Shown here piece by piece: positions 50,255-58,353 of a DNA stretch of 64,000 nt. The DNA is from Rhizomicrobium sp. (GTDB taxonomy: Bacteria > Pseudomonadota > Alphaproteobacteria > Micropepsales > Micropepsaceae): positions 992,001-1,056,000 of the forward strand of contig JBBCHM010000001.1 in the NCBI GenBank assembly GCA_037200045.1, read 5' to 3'. The translations under genes and the position numbers were made by a program. Positions within the stretch are counted from its first letter, which is position 1. The number at the start of each line of letters is the position of its first letter. The notes beneath the pieces were generated by a model that saw only the letters and a program-made list of their open reading frames with translations, had not been told where the DNA came from and did not search any database.

Positions 50255-51331
50255 TTAACTCCGCCAGCGCAGCGTCCGTGGCTTTACCGGGTTCACGAAG
50301 GGCGCGCCTGTCGCGACCGATTCGGCCCAGGCCTTCTTCAGCCGGTGGTACCACATCGCCGGCATGTCCGAATCCTGGATCAGCATCAGCGGCGGATTGA
50401 ACTTCAATCCCTCCTTCTGGAGCTCCACGATCCGGCGGTCGTCGCCCAGGAAGGTCGGGCCCAGCGCCAGGAAGAACGGCTTGATGAAGCCCAGCCAGGC
50501 CGGCCAGTAGAAGATCTGCGTCACCTCGGTGGTGTCGGCGTCGCGCGGCGTGCAGGTGGTCAGCCCCACCACGGCGATGCGCCGCCCGAACAGCGTGCCC
50601 ACGATGTTCTCGAAGCGGATCGAGGGCAGTTCGAAGGTGATCTCGGTCGAGACGTCGGCGCCCAGGATGCCGTACATCGGCTTGGTCGGCTTGTGCCGCG
50701 TCATCACGAAGCCGGTCGCCAGCGGGGCGTAGTTCTTGGTCTTCTCCTTCGGCCGCACCCGCCACCACCAGCGGCCATGGACGTAGGGCGCATGCGCCGG
50801 GTCCATCAGGCCGATGACGGCGTGGTCGATGCCGCAATGGAAGAGCTGGCTCTCGTGCCAGCGCGGGCGGGCGTCCGGCACGCCGACGCGCGGCGGCTCG
50901 CTCTTCGGCGGCGCCGTCTCGCGGCCGGGCGCCGCCATGTAGACCCAGATCAGCCCGTCCTGCTCGCGCACCGGATAGGACTTCACCTTGATGTTCGAGG
51001 CCTCGATCGGCTCGCCGCCGACCAGCGAGGGGATCGCCGCGCACACGCCGTCGCCGCGAAAGCGCCAGCCGTGATAGGGGCACTCGACCGTGTTGTCCGC
51101 CAGCACCTTGCCGGCCGAGAGCGGCACGCCGCGATGCGGGCAGATGTCCTTCATCGCGAACACCACGCCGTCGCGGCCGCGCCCGATCAGCACCGGCTCG
51201 CCCAGCATCATCTCGCGGCGCAGGCCGGCCTTGGCGATCTTCTCGGAGAGGCATCCCATGTACCAGCAGTCGCGCAGGAACAGCGGCACCGCCTCGGCGG
51301 TCCCCGGAACGGCGGCGGCTTCGGCGGTCAT
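50255..51331 (-). CDS. Rieske [2Fe-2S] aromatic ring-hydroxylating-type oxygenase subunit
   Basis: 358 residues. CPHRGVPL and CPYHGWRF bind the Rieske cluster (about residues 63-90). The mononuclear iron site is probably D-H in HCGIDHAVIGLMDPAHAPYVHGRW (two His) plus a later Asp. It resembles VanA-type single-component oxygenases that demethylate or hydroxylate lignin monomers or sterols. Its electron partner is not encoded here; the ferredoxin pair at 26158-27701 is a candidate only by type. ATG 51331 overlaps the DUF4340 stop by 4 bp (ATGA), so it is the last gene of the ABC/GldG operon. Substrate unknown. Confidence 0.85.
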   Translation of the reverse strand: MTAEAAAVPGTAEAVPLFLRDCWYMGCLSEKIAKAGLRREMMLGEPVLIGRGRDGVVFAMKDICPHRGVPLSAGKVLADNTVECPYHGWRFRGDGVCAAIPSLVGGEPIEASNIKVKSYPVREQDGLIWVYMAAPGRETAPPKSEPPRVGVPDARPRWHESQLFHCGIDHAVIGLMDPAHAPYVHGRWWWRVRPKEKTKNYAPLATGFVMTRHKPTKPMYGILGADVSTEITFELPSIRFENIVGTLFGRRIAVVGLTTCTPRDADTTEVTQIFYWPAWLGFIKPFFLALGPTFLGDDRRIVELQKEGLKFNPPLMLIQDSDMPAMWYHRLKKAWAESVATGAPFVNPVKPRTLRWRS

Positions 51332-52413
51332 GGCTGGGCGGGAGCCGGCGGGGCCGGCGGCGGCTTGAGCAGGCTATCGAGCGTCGTCATGAAAAGCTGA
51401 CCCTTGAACGCCGGCAGTTTATACGCCCATCCGGAGGCATGCGCATTGATCGCCGCCGCTTCTTTTGCGGCGTCTTGTGTGCTAGGCGCCAGCGCTTCGG
51501 CCGAAACCTGGGCCCAGTAATCCGCGCCGGTCTGGACGACGTGCACGGTCACGACCAGGCCGTCGAAGGTCTTGGTGACCAGCCGCGACGCCTTGGCGGG
51601 GTCGTTGAAATCCAGCTCGCGGGCGGGGCGCACGTCGTCGAAACCGAAATCCACCACGGCGGAGGCGACGCCGTCGGGAACCGTGGGATCGCTCACGGCC
51701 TTGCCGGCGGGGATGTCCGCCAGGGTGAAGTCCGGATCGCTCGGCCGCGCGCGGGAGACGACGAAGGAGGGGCCATCGGTCGGATCGGCGTCGACTTCGC
51801 GGATGCTGGCGCGGTCGACGTCCATCACATGCTTGTCGAGCCAGTCCGAGATCGCCGGGCGCGGATCCATGACCGAGCGCGCCAGCCAGCTCTGGTTCTC
51901 GCCGGGGCGGCGCACGAACAGTCCGGTCGCGCCGGTGGCATCGCCGATGTCCTCGCTCTTGCCGGCGATGACGGCGCCGAGCGGACGGCCCTTGTCGTCG
52001 CTGACCGCGATCAGGACGCCGTCGCCCTGCGGCGGGGTGTCCAGGTTCAGGAAATGGAGCCAGTCCGGCCGCGCCGTCTTGGGCTCGATTGTGCGCAGCG
52101 CGCCCAGCCCGACCAGCGTGCGATGCACCAGCTCGATCGACGCCGGATAGTCGTTGCGCTGGCGCACGACCCAGCCCTTTTCGGGACCCAGCACGACATC
52201 GAAGGCGCCGCTCTTGGACCCGATGTGGATGCGCGCCGCCTCGCTTTCATGGGCGGCGAAGCCGGGGAGGAATTCGGCCTGTGCCGGCGCGGCGCCTTCG
52301 CTCGATTCCTGCCACAGCGCGGCGATGGCGAGCAGCAGGCTCACCAGGGCCAAGGCGGCCAGCACCGCGAGGGTGCGGCGGCGGGGATCGGCGAGGATTT
52401 GGTTCAGGTCCAT
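51328..52413 (-). CDS. DUF4340 domain protein of a GldG-type ABC exporter
   Basis: 361 residues. One N-terminal membrane segment (RTLAVLAALALVSLLLAIAALW, about 13-34), then a periplasmic region with repeating beta patterns: SGAFDVVLGPEKGWVVRQRNDYPASIELVHRTLVGLGALRTIEPKTA and a second similar half. DUF4340 proteins are commonly the last member of GldA/GldF/GldG-like operons. Function unknown; it may act as a periplasmic partner of GldG. It overlaps the Rieske gene and is 7 bp downstream of gldG. Confidence 0.82.
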   Translation of the reverse strand: MDLNQILADPRRRTLAVLAALALVSLLLAIAALWQESSEGAAPAQAEFLPGFAAHESEAARIHIGSKSGAFDVVLGPEKGWVVRQRNDYPASIELVHRTLVGLGALRTIEPKTARPDWLHFLNLDTPPQGDGVLIAVSDDKGRPLGAVIAGKSEDIGDATGATGLFVRRPGENQSWLARSVMDPRPAISDWLDKHVMDVDRASIREVDADPTDGPSFVVSRARPSDPDFTLADIPAGKAVSDPTVPDGVASAVVDFGFDDVRPARELDFNDPAKASRLVTKTFDGLVVTVHVVQTGADYWAQVSAEALAPSTQDAAKEAAAINAHASGWAYKLPAFKGQLFMTTLDSLLKPPPAPPAPAQP

Positions 52414-52420
52414 CGCGGCC

Positions 52421-54340
52421 TCACTGCGCCATCGCGCGGGCGCGGTGCCGGCGGCGCAGCACCGCCAGCAGGATCGCGAAGCCCGCCACGAACAGCGGCA
52501 CCAGCGCGATGTTCACGAAGGCCAGGATGTCGCCCAGCGTGTCGACGTCCTTGCGCAGGCGGTGCTGCACGTCGCGCAGCCGGGTGCGGATATCCACCAA
52601 TTGCTTCTTGAAGCGGTCGATCTCGGCCTGCTGCGCGGCGGAGAGGCCCTGCGCGTTGGTCGGGTTGGCGCCGCCGCCCTGTTCAAGATCGTGCAGCCGC
52701 TGCTGCACGGCGGTCATCTGGGCCTGCAAGGCTTCGGCCTCAGCCTGGAAATCGGCCTGGGCCTGGGCCTGCATGCGCTTGACCACGACGAACGGCCGGT
52801 CGTTGGTGGCGCGGGTGCGCAGCGAGATCAAATCGCTCGAGCCCGACAGGTTCTCGATCGCGTTCAGCACGAAGGCGCCGTTGTCGGCGAAGGGCGCGGC
52901 GACGCGCTTGCCGTAGAGATTGTCCGTATGCACCCAGAAACGGTCGTCGAAGATGTCGGCGTCGGCCATCACGATGACGTTGATCGGTCCCGCCGAGTCC
53001 TTGACCTGCGGCGGCAGTGGCGCCGGCGGCGGCTGGCCGGCGGCGGTCAGCGGCGCGGGCGGTCCCGCGGGGAAGGCGGTCTTGGCGGCGCCGGTGACGC
53101 GGGCCGCGATGATGAAGTGCTCGCCGGTCGGGTTGATCGCCGCCAGCAGATCCTCTGGGCGAGGATTGAAGCGGATGGATTCCACGTCCACCAGCGAGGC
53201 CTGGTCGGAAGAGATGACCAGCGGCAGGAAGGTCGTGGTCGCGCCCTTGAGCGGATGCAGCGCGCCGACGCTGGCGAGGTTCAGCGTCTGCATCGAGGCG
53301 GTGACCGGATCCTTGGCGTCGAAATCGGCCTGGGTCAGGTGAAGCCAGATCGGATAGCTCGCCACCGGGTTGCGCGGATCGGCGGAGACCTGCACGCGCT
53401 GCGCCAGTTCGCGGTCGGCGATCACCTTGGCCGGCGAGTAGCCGACGCCCCAGGCATGGAAAAGCTGCGGCAGGTCGGAGGTCGGATTGCCGCCGCCGCG
53501 CGGGTCCATGCCGCCGCCGGCCTGCGCCAGCTCGGCGTTCGGATCGACGAAGACGAGCGCGTGGCCGCCCTTCAGCACGAACTGGTCGATGGCATAGAGC
53601 GCCGCCGCGCTCAGATTGGTCGGATGCACCACCATCAGCACCGAGACGCCAAGCGGGATGCGATCCGCGGCGGGATCGAGCATCTGCGTCGCATAGGTCT
53701 GGGCAAGCTCGGAATAGATCGCATAGGGCTGCGCGTTGCCCTGCATCGCCGCCTGCACGCCGCCCGCGCCGGTGTCGAGCGGCAGGCTCGACAGGATGCC
53801 GAGCACCGGCTTCTGCGGCTGGATCAGGTGATAGATCAGCGTCGTCAGGTCTAGTTCGAGATATTGCTCGCGCTCGGTGCTGAAGTAGGGGATCGTCTCC
53901 TTGCCGTCGATGCGGTTGGTGCCGACCAGGCCGAAATAGACCGTGTCGCCGCTGTCGGTCGGCGCGCCGGACAGCCCGTTCGCCGTCGCCTCGTCCTCCG
54001 CCGCGGTGAACGGCTCGGGATCGACGGTCTTGAGGAGGATCTTGCCGTGGCTGATCGAGGCGTATTCCTCCAGAAGGTCGTGCACCCGCGTCGCATAGGC
54101 CTGGGTCTGGGCGTAGTCGGCGGCGATCTTCTTGGAGAAGTAGAATTTCAGCGTGATCGGCTCGGGGATGGAAGCGACGATGTTGCGCGTGCCCTGCGCC
54201 AGGGTGAACTGGCCGGTCTGGGTGAGGTCGAGCCGCGCCGTGGTGATCGCGGTGTCGGCCGCGATGTTGACGCACACGAAGATCACGACGGCGAGCGCCA
54301 GCGCGGCGACGGCATAGATCCGGCGGGACAGCGGCTTCAT
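52421..54340 (-). CDS. gldG: GldG family ABC transporter auxiliary protein
   Basis: 639 residues. Membrane spans at the N-terminus (about 7-28) and near the C-terminus (about 605-628) enclose a large periplasmic domain with the IFT52/GldG pattern: LDLTQTGQFTLAQGTRNIVASIPEPITLKFYFSK, then KPVLGILSSLPLD, VVHPTNLSAAALYAIDQFVLKGGHALVFVDP. A coiled coil (about 530-600) precedes the last span. In gliding Bacteroidetes GldG works with GldA and GldF; outside them, such operons are widespread and of unknown substrate. The gene ends 7 bp before DUF4340 and starts 4 bp after the permease stop. Confidence 0.87.
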   Translation of the reverse strand: MKPLSRRIYAVAALALAVVIFVCVNIAADTAITTARLDLTQTGQFTLAQGTRNIVASIPEPITLKFYFSKKIAADYAQTQAYATRVHDLLEEYASISHGKILLKTVDPEPFTAAEDEATANGLSGAPTDSGDTVYFGLVGTNRIDGKETIPYFSTEREQYLELDLTTLIYHLIQPQKPVLGILSSLPLDTGAGGVQAAMQGNAQPYAIYSELAQTYATQMLDPAADRIPLGVSVLMVVHPTNLSAAALYAIDQFVLKGGHALVFVDPNAELAQAGGGMDPRGGGNPTSDLPQLFHAWGVGYSPAKVIADRELAQRVQVSADPRNPVASYPIWLHLTQADFDAKDPVTASMQTLNLASVGALHPLKGATTTFLPLVISSDQASLVDVESIRFNPRPEDLLAAINPTGEHFIIAARVTGAAKTAFPAGPPAPLTAAGQPPPAPLPPQVKDSAGPINVIVMADADIFDDRFWVHTDNLYGKRVAAPFADNGAFVLNAIENLSGSSDLISLRTRATNDRPFVVVKRMQAQAQADFQAEAEALQAQMTAVQQRLHDLEQGGGANPTNAQGLSAAQQAEIDRFKKQLVDIRTRLRDVQHRLRKDVDTLGDILAFVNIALVPLFVAGFAILLAVLRRRHRARAMAQ

Positions 54341-54344
54341 CGTC

Positions 54345-55079
54345 TCAACCGCTCTTCTTCAGGTCGACGACCACGACATTGGCGGTCAGGAACAGCGCGA
54401 TCAGCGTGACGAAGAACACCAGATCGCGCAGGTCGATGACGCCGCGGCTGATCGCGGTGAAATGGGTGAGGAAGCTGAACGACGAGACCGCGTTGACCAG
54501 CACCAGCGGCGCCCAGCCGCGGAAGAAGTCGAGCACCAAAGGCGCGCCGGCGATGGTGAACAGGAAGCAGACCACCACCGTCACCACGAAGGCGATGACC
54601 TGGTTGCTCGTGGTCGCCGAGATCGCCGCGCCGATCGCGAGATAGCCGCCGGCCATCAACAGGCTTCCGATGTAGGAGGCGACGATCACGCCGTTGTCGG
54701 GATCGCCGAGATAATTGACCGTCAGCCAGATCGGGAAGGTCAGCGCCAGCGCCACCGCGATGAACGCCCAGGCCGCGAGATATTTGCCGACCACCGTCGC
54801 CCACAGCGGCACGGGCAGGGTGAGCAGCAGCTCCATCGTGCCGGTGCGCCGCTCCTCCGCCCACAGCCGCATGGCGATGGCCGGCACCAGGAAAAGATAG
54901 AGCCAGGGATGATAGCCGAAGAACACCGACAGGTCGGCGATGTTGTTGTCGTAGAAACGCCCGACATAAAAGGTGAAGGTGCCCATCGCGAACAGGAAGA
55001 TCACGATGAAGACATACGCCAGCGGCGTCGCGAAATAGGCGGCGAATTCTCGCTTGAAGATCGGCCAGACCTGGTTCAT
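54345..55079 (-). CDS. gldF: ABC-2 type permease (GldF-like)
   Basis: 244 residues with six hydrophobic spans, for example YVFIVIFLFAMGTFTFYV, YLFLVPAIAMRLWAEERRTGT, VIVASYIGSLLMAGGYLAIGA and VIAFVVTVVVCFLFTIAG. EERRTGTMELLLTLPV is the conserved cytoplasmic segment of ABC-2 permeases. It pairs with the ATPase whose stop it overlaps (ATGA at 55076). Substrate unknown. Confidence 0.9.
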   Translation of the reverse strand: MNQVWPIFKREFAAYFATPLAYVFIVIFLFAMGTFTFYVGRFYDNNIADLSVFFGYHPWLYLFLVPAIAMRLWAEERRTGTMELLLTLPVPLWATVVGKYLAAWAFIAVALALTFPIWLTVNYLGDPDNGVIVASYIGSLLMAGGYLAIGAAISATTSNQVIAFVVTVVVCFLFTIAGAPLVLDFFRGWAPLVLVNAVSSFSFLTHFTAISRGVIDLRDLVFFVTLIALFLTANVVVVDLKKSG

Positions 55080-56032
55080 GCGACGGCCTGGCGCTTGGCG
55101 TCATGCGTGGTGATGGCGCGGAACACTTCGTCCAGGCGCCCCGCCTCGGCGTATAATTCCTTCACGTCCCAATTCTCGCGCACGGCGAGCGCGCTGACGT
55201 CCTCGATGGGGAGCGCGCCGATCTTCGGGAAGGCGGTGATCTCCGCCATGCCGTCGTCGCGCGCGGCGGCCTCCACCGCGGACACCGAGGCGAGCGCCTG
55301 GAGCTTCGCCACCGCCGCCTCGCGCTGCGCCGCCGGCAGGGTCAGCGTCACCGCGTTGTGGTAGCGCGAGCGCGCCAGCAATTCGGCCGGCGTGCCGTCG
55401 GCGACGATCCGGCCGCGGTCGATGATCACCGCGCGGGTGCAGATCGCCTCGACCTCTTCGAGCAGGTGGGTCGAGACGATGATCGCCTTTTCCTTGGCCA
55501 TGCCGCGGATCAGCGTGCGCACCGAATGTTTCTGGTTGGGGTCGAGCCCGTCGGTCGGCTCGTCCATGATCAGCACCGGCGGATCGTGCAGGATCGCCTG
55601 CGCCAGCCCGACCCGGCGCTTGAAGCCCTTGGACAGCGTCTCGATCGGCTGGTCGAGCACGCCTTCGAGCTCGGTCCTGGCGACCGCGATGGCGACCTTG
55701 GCCTTGCCCTCGGCGCCCTTGAAGCCGCGGATCTCGGCGATGAAGGTCAGGAACTGCCGGGCCGTCATGTCGCCATAGGCCGGAGCGCCCTCGGGCAGAT
55801 AGCCGATGGAGGCCTGGGCGGCGAGGGCGTCGGTTTCCAAATCGTGGCCGCAGACCACGGCGCGGCCGGCATCCGGCGCGAGAAAGCCGGTGATCATCTT
55901 CATGGTGGTGGACTTGCCGGCGCCGTTCGGCCCCAGGAAGCCCAGGACCTCGCCCTTGGCGACCCGCAAAGACAGGCCGGCGACGGCGGTATGGGCGCCG
56001 AAACGCTTGGTCAGTCCCTCGATCTCGATCAT
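55076..56032 (-). CDS. gldA: ABC transporter ATP-binding protein (GldA-like)
   Basis: 318 residues from ATG 56032. LGFLGPNGAGKSTTMKMITGF is the Walker A region (about 38-47), SKGFKRRVGLAQAILHDPPVLIMDEPTDGLDP holds the signature motif (SKGFKRR, a variant of LSGGQ) and Walker B, and VSTHLLEEVEAIC is the switch His. The final ~100 residues form a domain typical of drug/gliding exporters. It is first in a five-gene minus-strand operon: ATPase, permease, GldG, DUF4340, Rieske. The promoter must lie in 56033-56299, which also contains a REP-like hairpin. Confidence 0.92.
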   Translation of the reverse strand: MIEIEGLTKRFGAHTAVAGLSLRVAKGEVLGFLGPNGAGKSTTMKMITGFLAPDAGRAVVCGHDLETDALAAQASIGYLPEGAPAYGDMTARQFLTFIAEIRGFKGAEGKAKVAIAVARTELEGVLDQPIETLSKGFKRRVGLAQAILHDPPVLIMDEPTDGLDPNQKHSVRTLIRGMAKEKAIIVSTHLLEEVEAICTRAVIIDRGRIVADGTPAELLARSRYHNAVTLTLPAAQREAAVAKLQALASVSAVEAAARDDGMAEITAFPKIGALPIEDVSALAVRENWDVKELYAEAGRLDEVFRAITTHDAKRQAVA

Positions 56033-56235
56033 GGCGCCCGGGGTGCGGAAATCGAGGGTTTGCTTAGAGAAATGTCCCCCGGCCCGCAAGTTGCGCGGCA
56101 CTTAAACTTCGGTCACCGGCTACACGGTCCGTTGAGGCCGCCTTCGGCCGCCCGGCGGCGATGCCTGGCGACCACGCCTCGCGGCTGGCGATATCGGCCA
56201 TGGATGCGGGCCGCAAATGAGATATCCTGGAGTGC

Positions 56236-56263
56236 CTGGATGCCCGCCCGCGCGGGCATGACA
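56236..56263. repeat. Single REP-like hairpin upstream of the small membrane protein pair
   Basis: On the minus strand: tgtcat, gcccgc-gcgg-gcgggc, atccag. One arm only. The stem differs from other copies but still pairs. It lies in the divergent gap between the ABC ATPase and the first small membrane protein gene. Confidence 0.65.
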
Positions 56264-56299
56264 AGGTTTAAAAAAGATAATCGAACAGGGGAGGAAACA

Positions 56300-56662
56300 A
56301 TGTTCGATACGAAAATGCTTTCGACCGCGACGGCCATCGGCACGGGCCTGCAACTCACCATGGTGATCGCCGGTCATTTCGATCCGTTCGCCGCCGACAA
56401 CGCGTTCCTGCTGGGCGGCATGGGCATCGCGGCCTTCGCCGGACTTCTATGCGGCCGCGGCATGGACGGTTATGGCGGCGCGGCGCTGGCCGGCGCGGTC
56501 GCGGGCGGCGTCGGCGCCTTGCTCGGCATCGCCGTATCCGTCGCTCTCGGCGATACGCAGCCCGCAATCCTGGTCTTCGGCACGCTGAGTTCGGCCGTCG
56601 CCGGCGCGGTTGGCGGTGTCATCGCGCGCGCCATGATGGGAACCCGCGCCGCCGCGGCGTAA
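56300..56662 (+). CDS. Small four-helix membrane protein, paralogue 1
   Basis: 120 residues. Begins MFDTKMLSTATAIGTGLQLTMVIAGHF, has about four hydrophobic spans (LLGGMGIAAFAGLLCG, ALAGAVAGGVGALLGIAVSVALG, FGTLSSAVAGAVGGVIARAM) rich in Gly and Ala, and a short basic end. I do not recognise a family. It is strikingly similar in layout to the next gene (first residues FD.K, GLQ.TMV.AH, a CGRG/YGRD turn, then AGAVGG), so the two arose by tandem duplication. GGGGAGG precedes the ATG. No signal peptide; inner membrane expected. Confidence 0.7.
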   Translation: MFDTKMLSTATAIGTGLQLTMVIAGHFDPFAADNAFLLGGMGIAAFAGLLCGRGMDGYGGAALAGAVAGGVGALLGIAVSVALGDTQPAILVFGTLSSAVAGAVGGVIARAMMGTRAAAA

Positions 56663-56726
56663 ACGCGCCGTTGATCCGCCACGATTGCGGCCTAGAGTCG
56701 AAGTGCAATCCAAGGGCGGAGCTTGT

Positions 56727-57092
56727 GTGTTCGACGGCAAGCTTGTGCAGCGCGCGGCGATCACCGGCATCGCGCTGCAGGTGACGATGGTGGTCGTCGC
56801 GCACTACATTCCCTGGGTGCGCGCCAACGTGTCGGAATTCGCCGCCATGATGATCGCCGGCTTGGCCGGCCTGTTCTATGGCCGCGACTATGCGCGCGGC
56901 TACGCAAGGGGCGCGCTCGGTGGCGCCATCGCGGGCGGCACAAGCGGGCTCATCGGCATCGCGGCCGCGAACATCCTGGGCGACGCGGCGCTGATCGTGC
57001 TGCCGGTCGGCACCGCGATCACCACGCTGACCGGCGCCGTCGGCGGGTTGTTCGGCCAGATGGACGCGAACATCCGCAACCTCAACGCCTGA
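56727..57092 (+). CDS. Small four-helix membrane protein, paralogue 2
   Basis: 121 residues from GTG 56727, chosen because VFDGKLVQRAAITGIALQVTMVVVAHYIPW aligns with the start of paralogue 1 and GGCGGAG lies upstream; an ATG 42 bp earlier is in frame but has no counterpart in the paralogue. Spans: AAITGIALQVTMVVVAH, SEFAAMMIAGLAGLFYG, ALGGAIAGGTSGLIGIAAANILG, AALIVLPVGTAITTLTGAVGGLFG. Gly-rich turns follow each span. Function unknown. It is 64 bp downstream of paralogue 1 and probably co-expressed. Confidence 0.68.
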   Translation: MFDGKLVQRAAITGIALQVTMVVVAHYIPWVRANVSEFAAMMIAGLAGLFYGRDYARGYARGALGGAIAGGTSGLIGIAAANILGDAALIVLPVGTAITTLTGAVGGLFGQMDANIRNLNA

Positions 57093-57162
57093 GCCGCAGG
57101 CTGGCGCCGGCGGCACGGTCTGCATAGGCTCGGCGCCGGACAATCCAGGATGGGCGGGCGCC

Positions 57163-57819
57163 ATGGGAAATTTCGTTCAGGCGACGGACGCGGTGATCGC
57201 CTATCTGAGCGAGGTCGGCGCGCGCGAGACCCCGGCGCAGATCCGCTGCCGCGAGGAGACCCAGAAGCATCCCGCCGCCATCATGCAGATCGCGCCGGAG
57301 CAGGGCGCCTTCCTCCAGGTCCTCGCCAAGCTCACCGGCGCCAAACACTATCTGGAGATCGGCGTGTTCACTGGCTACAGCGCGCTCAGCGTGGCGCTGG
57401 CGCTGCCCAAGGACGGCAAGGTCGTGGCGCTCGATGTCAGCAAGGAGTTCACCGATCTGGCGCGCGGCTATTGGAAGGAGGCCGGCGTCGATACCAGGAT
57501 CGACCTGCGGCTCGGCCCCGCGGTCCCGGCGATGGACGCGATGATCGCCAAGGGCGAGGGCCCGTTCGATTTCGTCTTCATCGACGCCGACAAGCCGGCC
57601 TATGACGCCTATTACGAGCGTGCCCTCAAGCTGGTGCGGCCGGGCGGGCTGATCGCGCTCGACAATGCGCTGCTGTTCGGCACCGTCGCCGACGCATCGG
57701 ACGCCTCCGTCATGCCGAGCGCGCTGCGCGCCCTGAACGCCAAGATCCAGGCGGACGACCGGGTCGACATGGCGCTCGCCACCGTCGGCGACGGCGTGAT
57801 GCTGGCGGTCAAACGCTGA
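57163..57819 (+). CDS. Class I SAM-dependent O-methyltransferase (CCoAOMT/catechol type)
   Basis: 218 residues. LEIGVFTGYSALSVALALP (SAM motif I), VVALDVSKE (acidic ribose-binding Asp), FIDADKPAYDAYYERALKLVRPGGLIALDNALLFG (metal-binding DADK and DN). It methylates a phenolic or catechol hydroxyl group with Mg2+, likely a small aromatic; the actual acceptor is not visible. Close relatives include bacterial caffeoyl-CoA-type OMTs. It starts 70 bp after the small membrane proteins on the same strand. Confidence 0.92.
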   Translation: MGNFVQATDAVIAYLSEVGARETPAQIRCREETQKHPAAIMQIAPEQGAFLQVLAKLTGAKHYLEIGVFTGYSALSVALALPKDGKVVALDVSKEFTDLARGYWKEAGVDTRIDLRLGPAVPAMDAMIAKGEGPFDFVFIDADKPAYDAYYERALKLVRPGGLIALDNALLFGTVADASDASVMPSALRALNAKIQADDRVDMALATVGDGVMLAVKR

Positions 57820-57865
57820 TTTTCGCCCTTGCGACAATCGCGTGACGGGACCACACTTCCTTCCG

Positions 57866-58273
57866 ATGGCGGAAGAACCCATAGCGTTCGTCCGTGCAGG
57901 CCACGCGCCGGCCGCACGGACGAGTTACCAGGGCGGGCAGGGCAGGTCGGCTGCCTCCGGCGTCGTCGCGCAGGTGCGGTTCGACCGCGCCGAACTCAAT
58001 CGCATCCTGACGCTGTACGGCCGCATGGTGGCGGCCGGCGAATGGCGCGACTACGCGATCGATTTCCGCGACGAGGCCGCGGTGTTCTCGATCTACCGGC
58101 GCGCGTCGGAGATGCCGCTGTTCCGGGTGGAGAAGCGGCCCAAGCTGCGCGACAAGCAGGGCCTGTACGCGGTGATCGCCGCGACCGGGCACATCCTCAA
58201 GCGCGGCCACGACCTCGCGGCCGTGCTCCGGGTATTCGACAAGAAGCTGCTGAAGGCGCTGGCGAGCGAATAG
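57866..58273 (+). CDS. DUF2794 family protein
   Basis: 135 residues from ATG 57866 (a GTG at 57842 would add 8). VRFDRAELNRILTLYGRMVAAGEWRDYAIDFRDEAAVFSIYRRASEMPLFRVEKRPKLRDKQGLYAVI is the whole DUF2794 domain, found almost only in alphaproteobacteria. ATGHILKRGHDL follows. Cytoplasmic, function unknown. Lies between the O-methyltransferase and the thiolase-like gene with no apparent link. Confidence 0.88.
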   Translation: MAEEPIAFVRAGHAPAARTSYQGGQGRSAASGVVAQVRFDRAELNRILTLYGRMVAAGEWRDYAIDFRDEAAVFSIYRRASEMPLFRVEKRPKLRDKQGLYAVIAATGHILKRGHDLAAVLRVFDKKLLKALASE

Positions 58274-58353
58274 CGCTTCCCCAACGTAATCCGCCGCTTT
58301 GAAATCCGCCGTCCTGCGTGCTGTCATCGCGCCAGCGACATTAGGCAGGCCCC

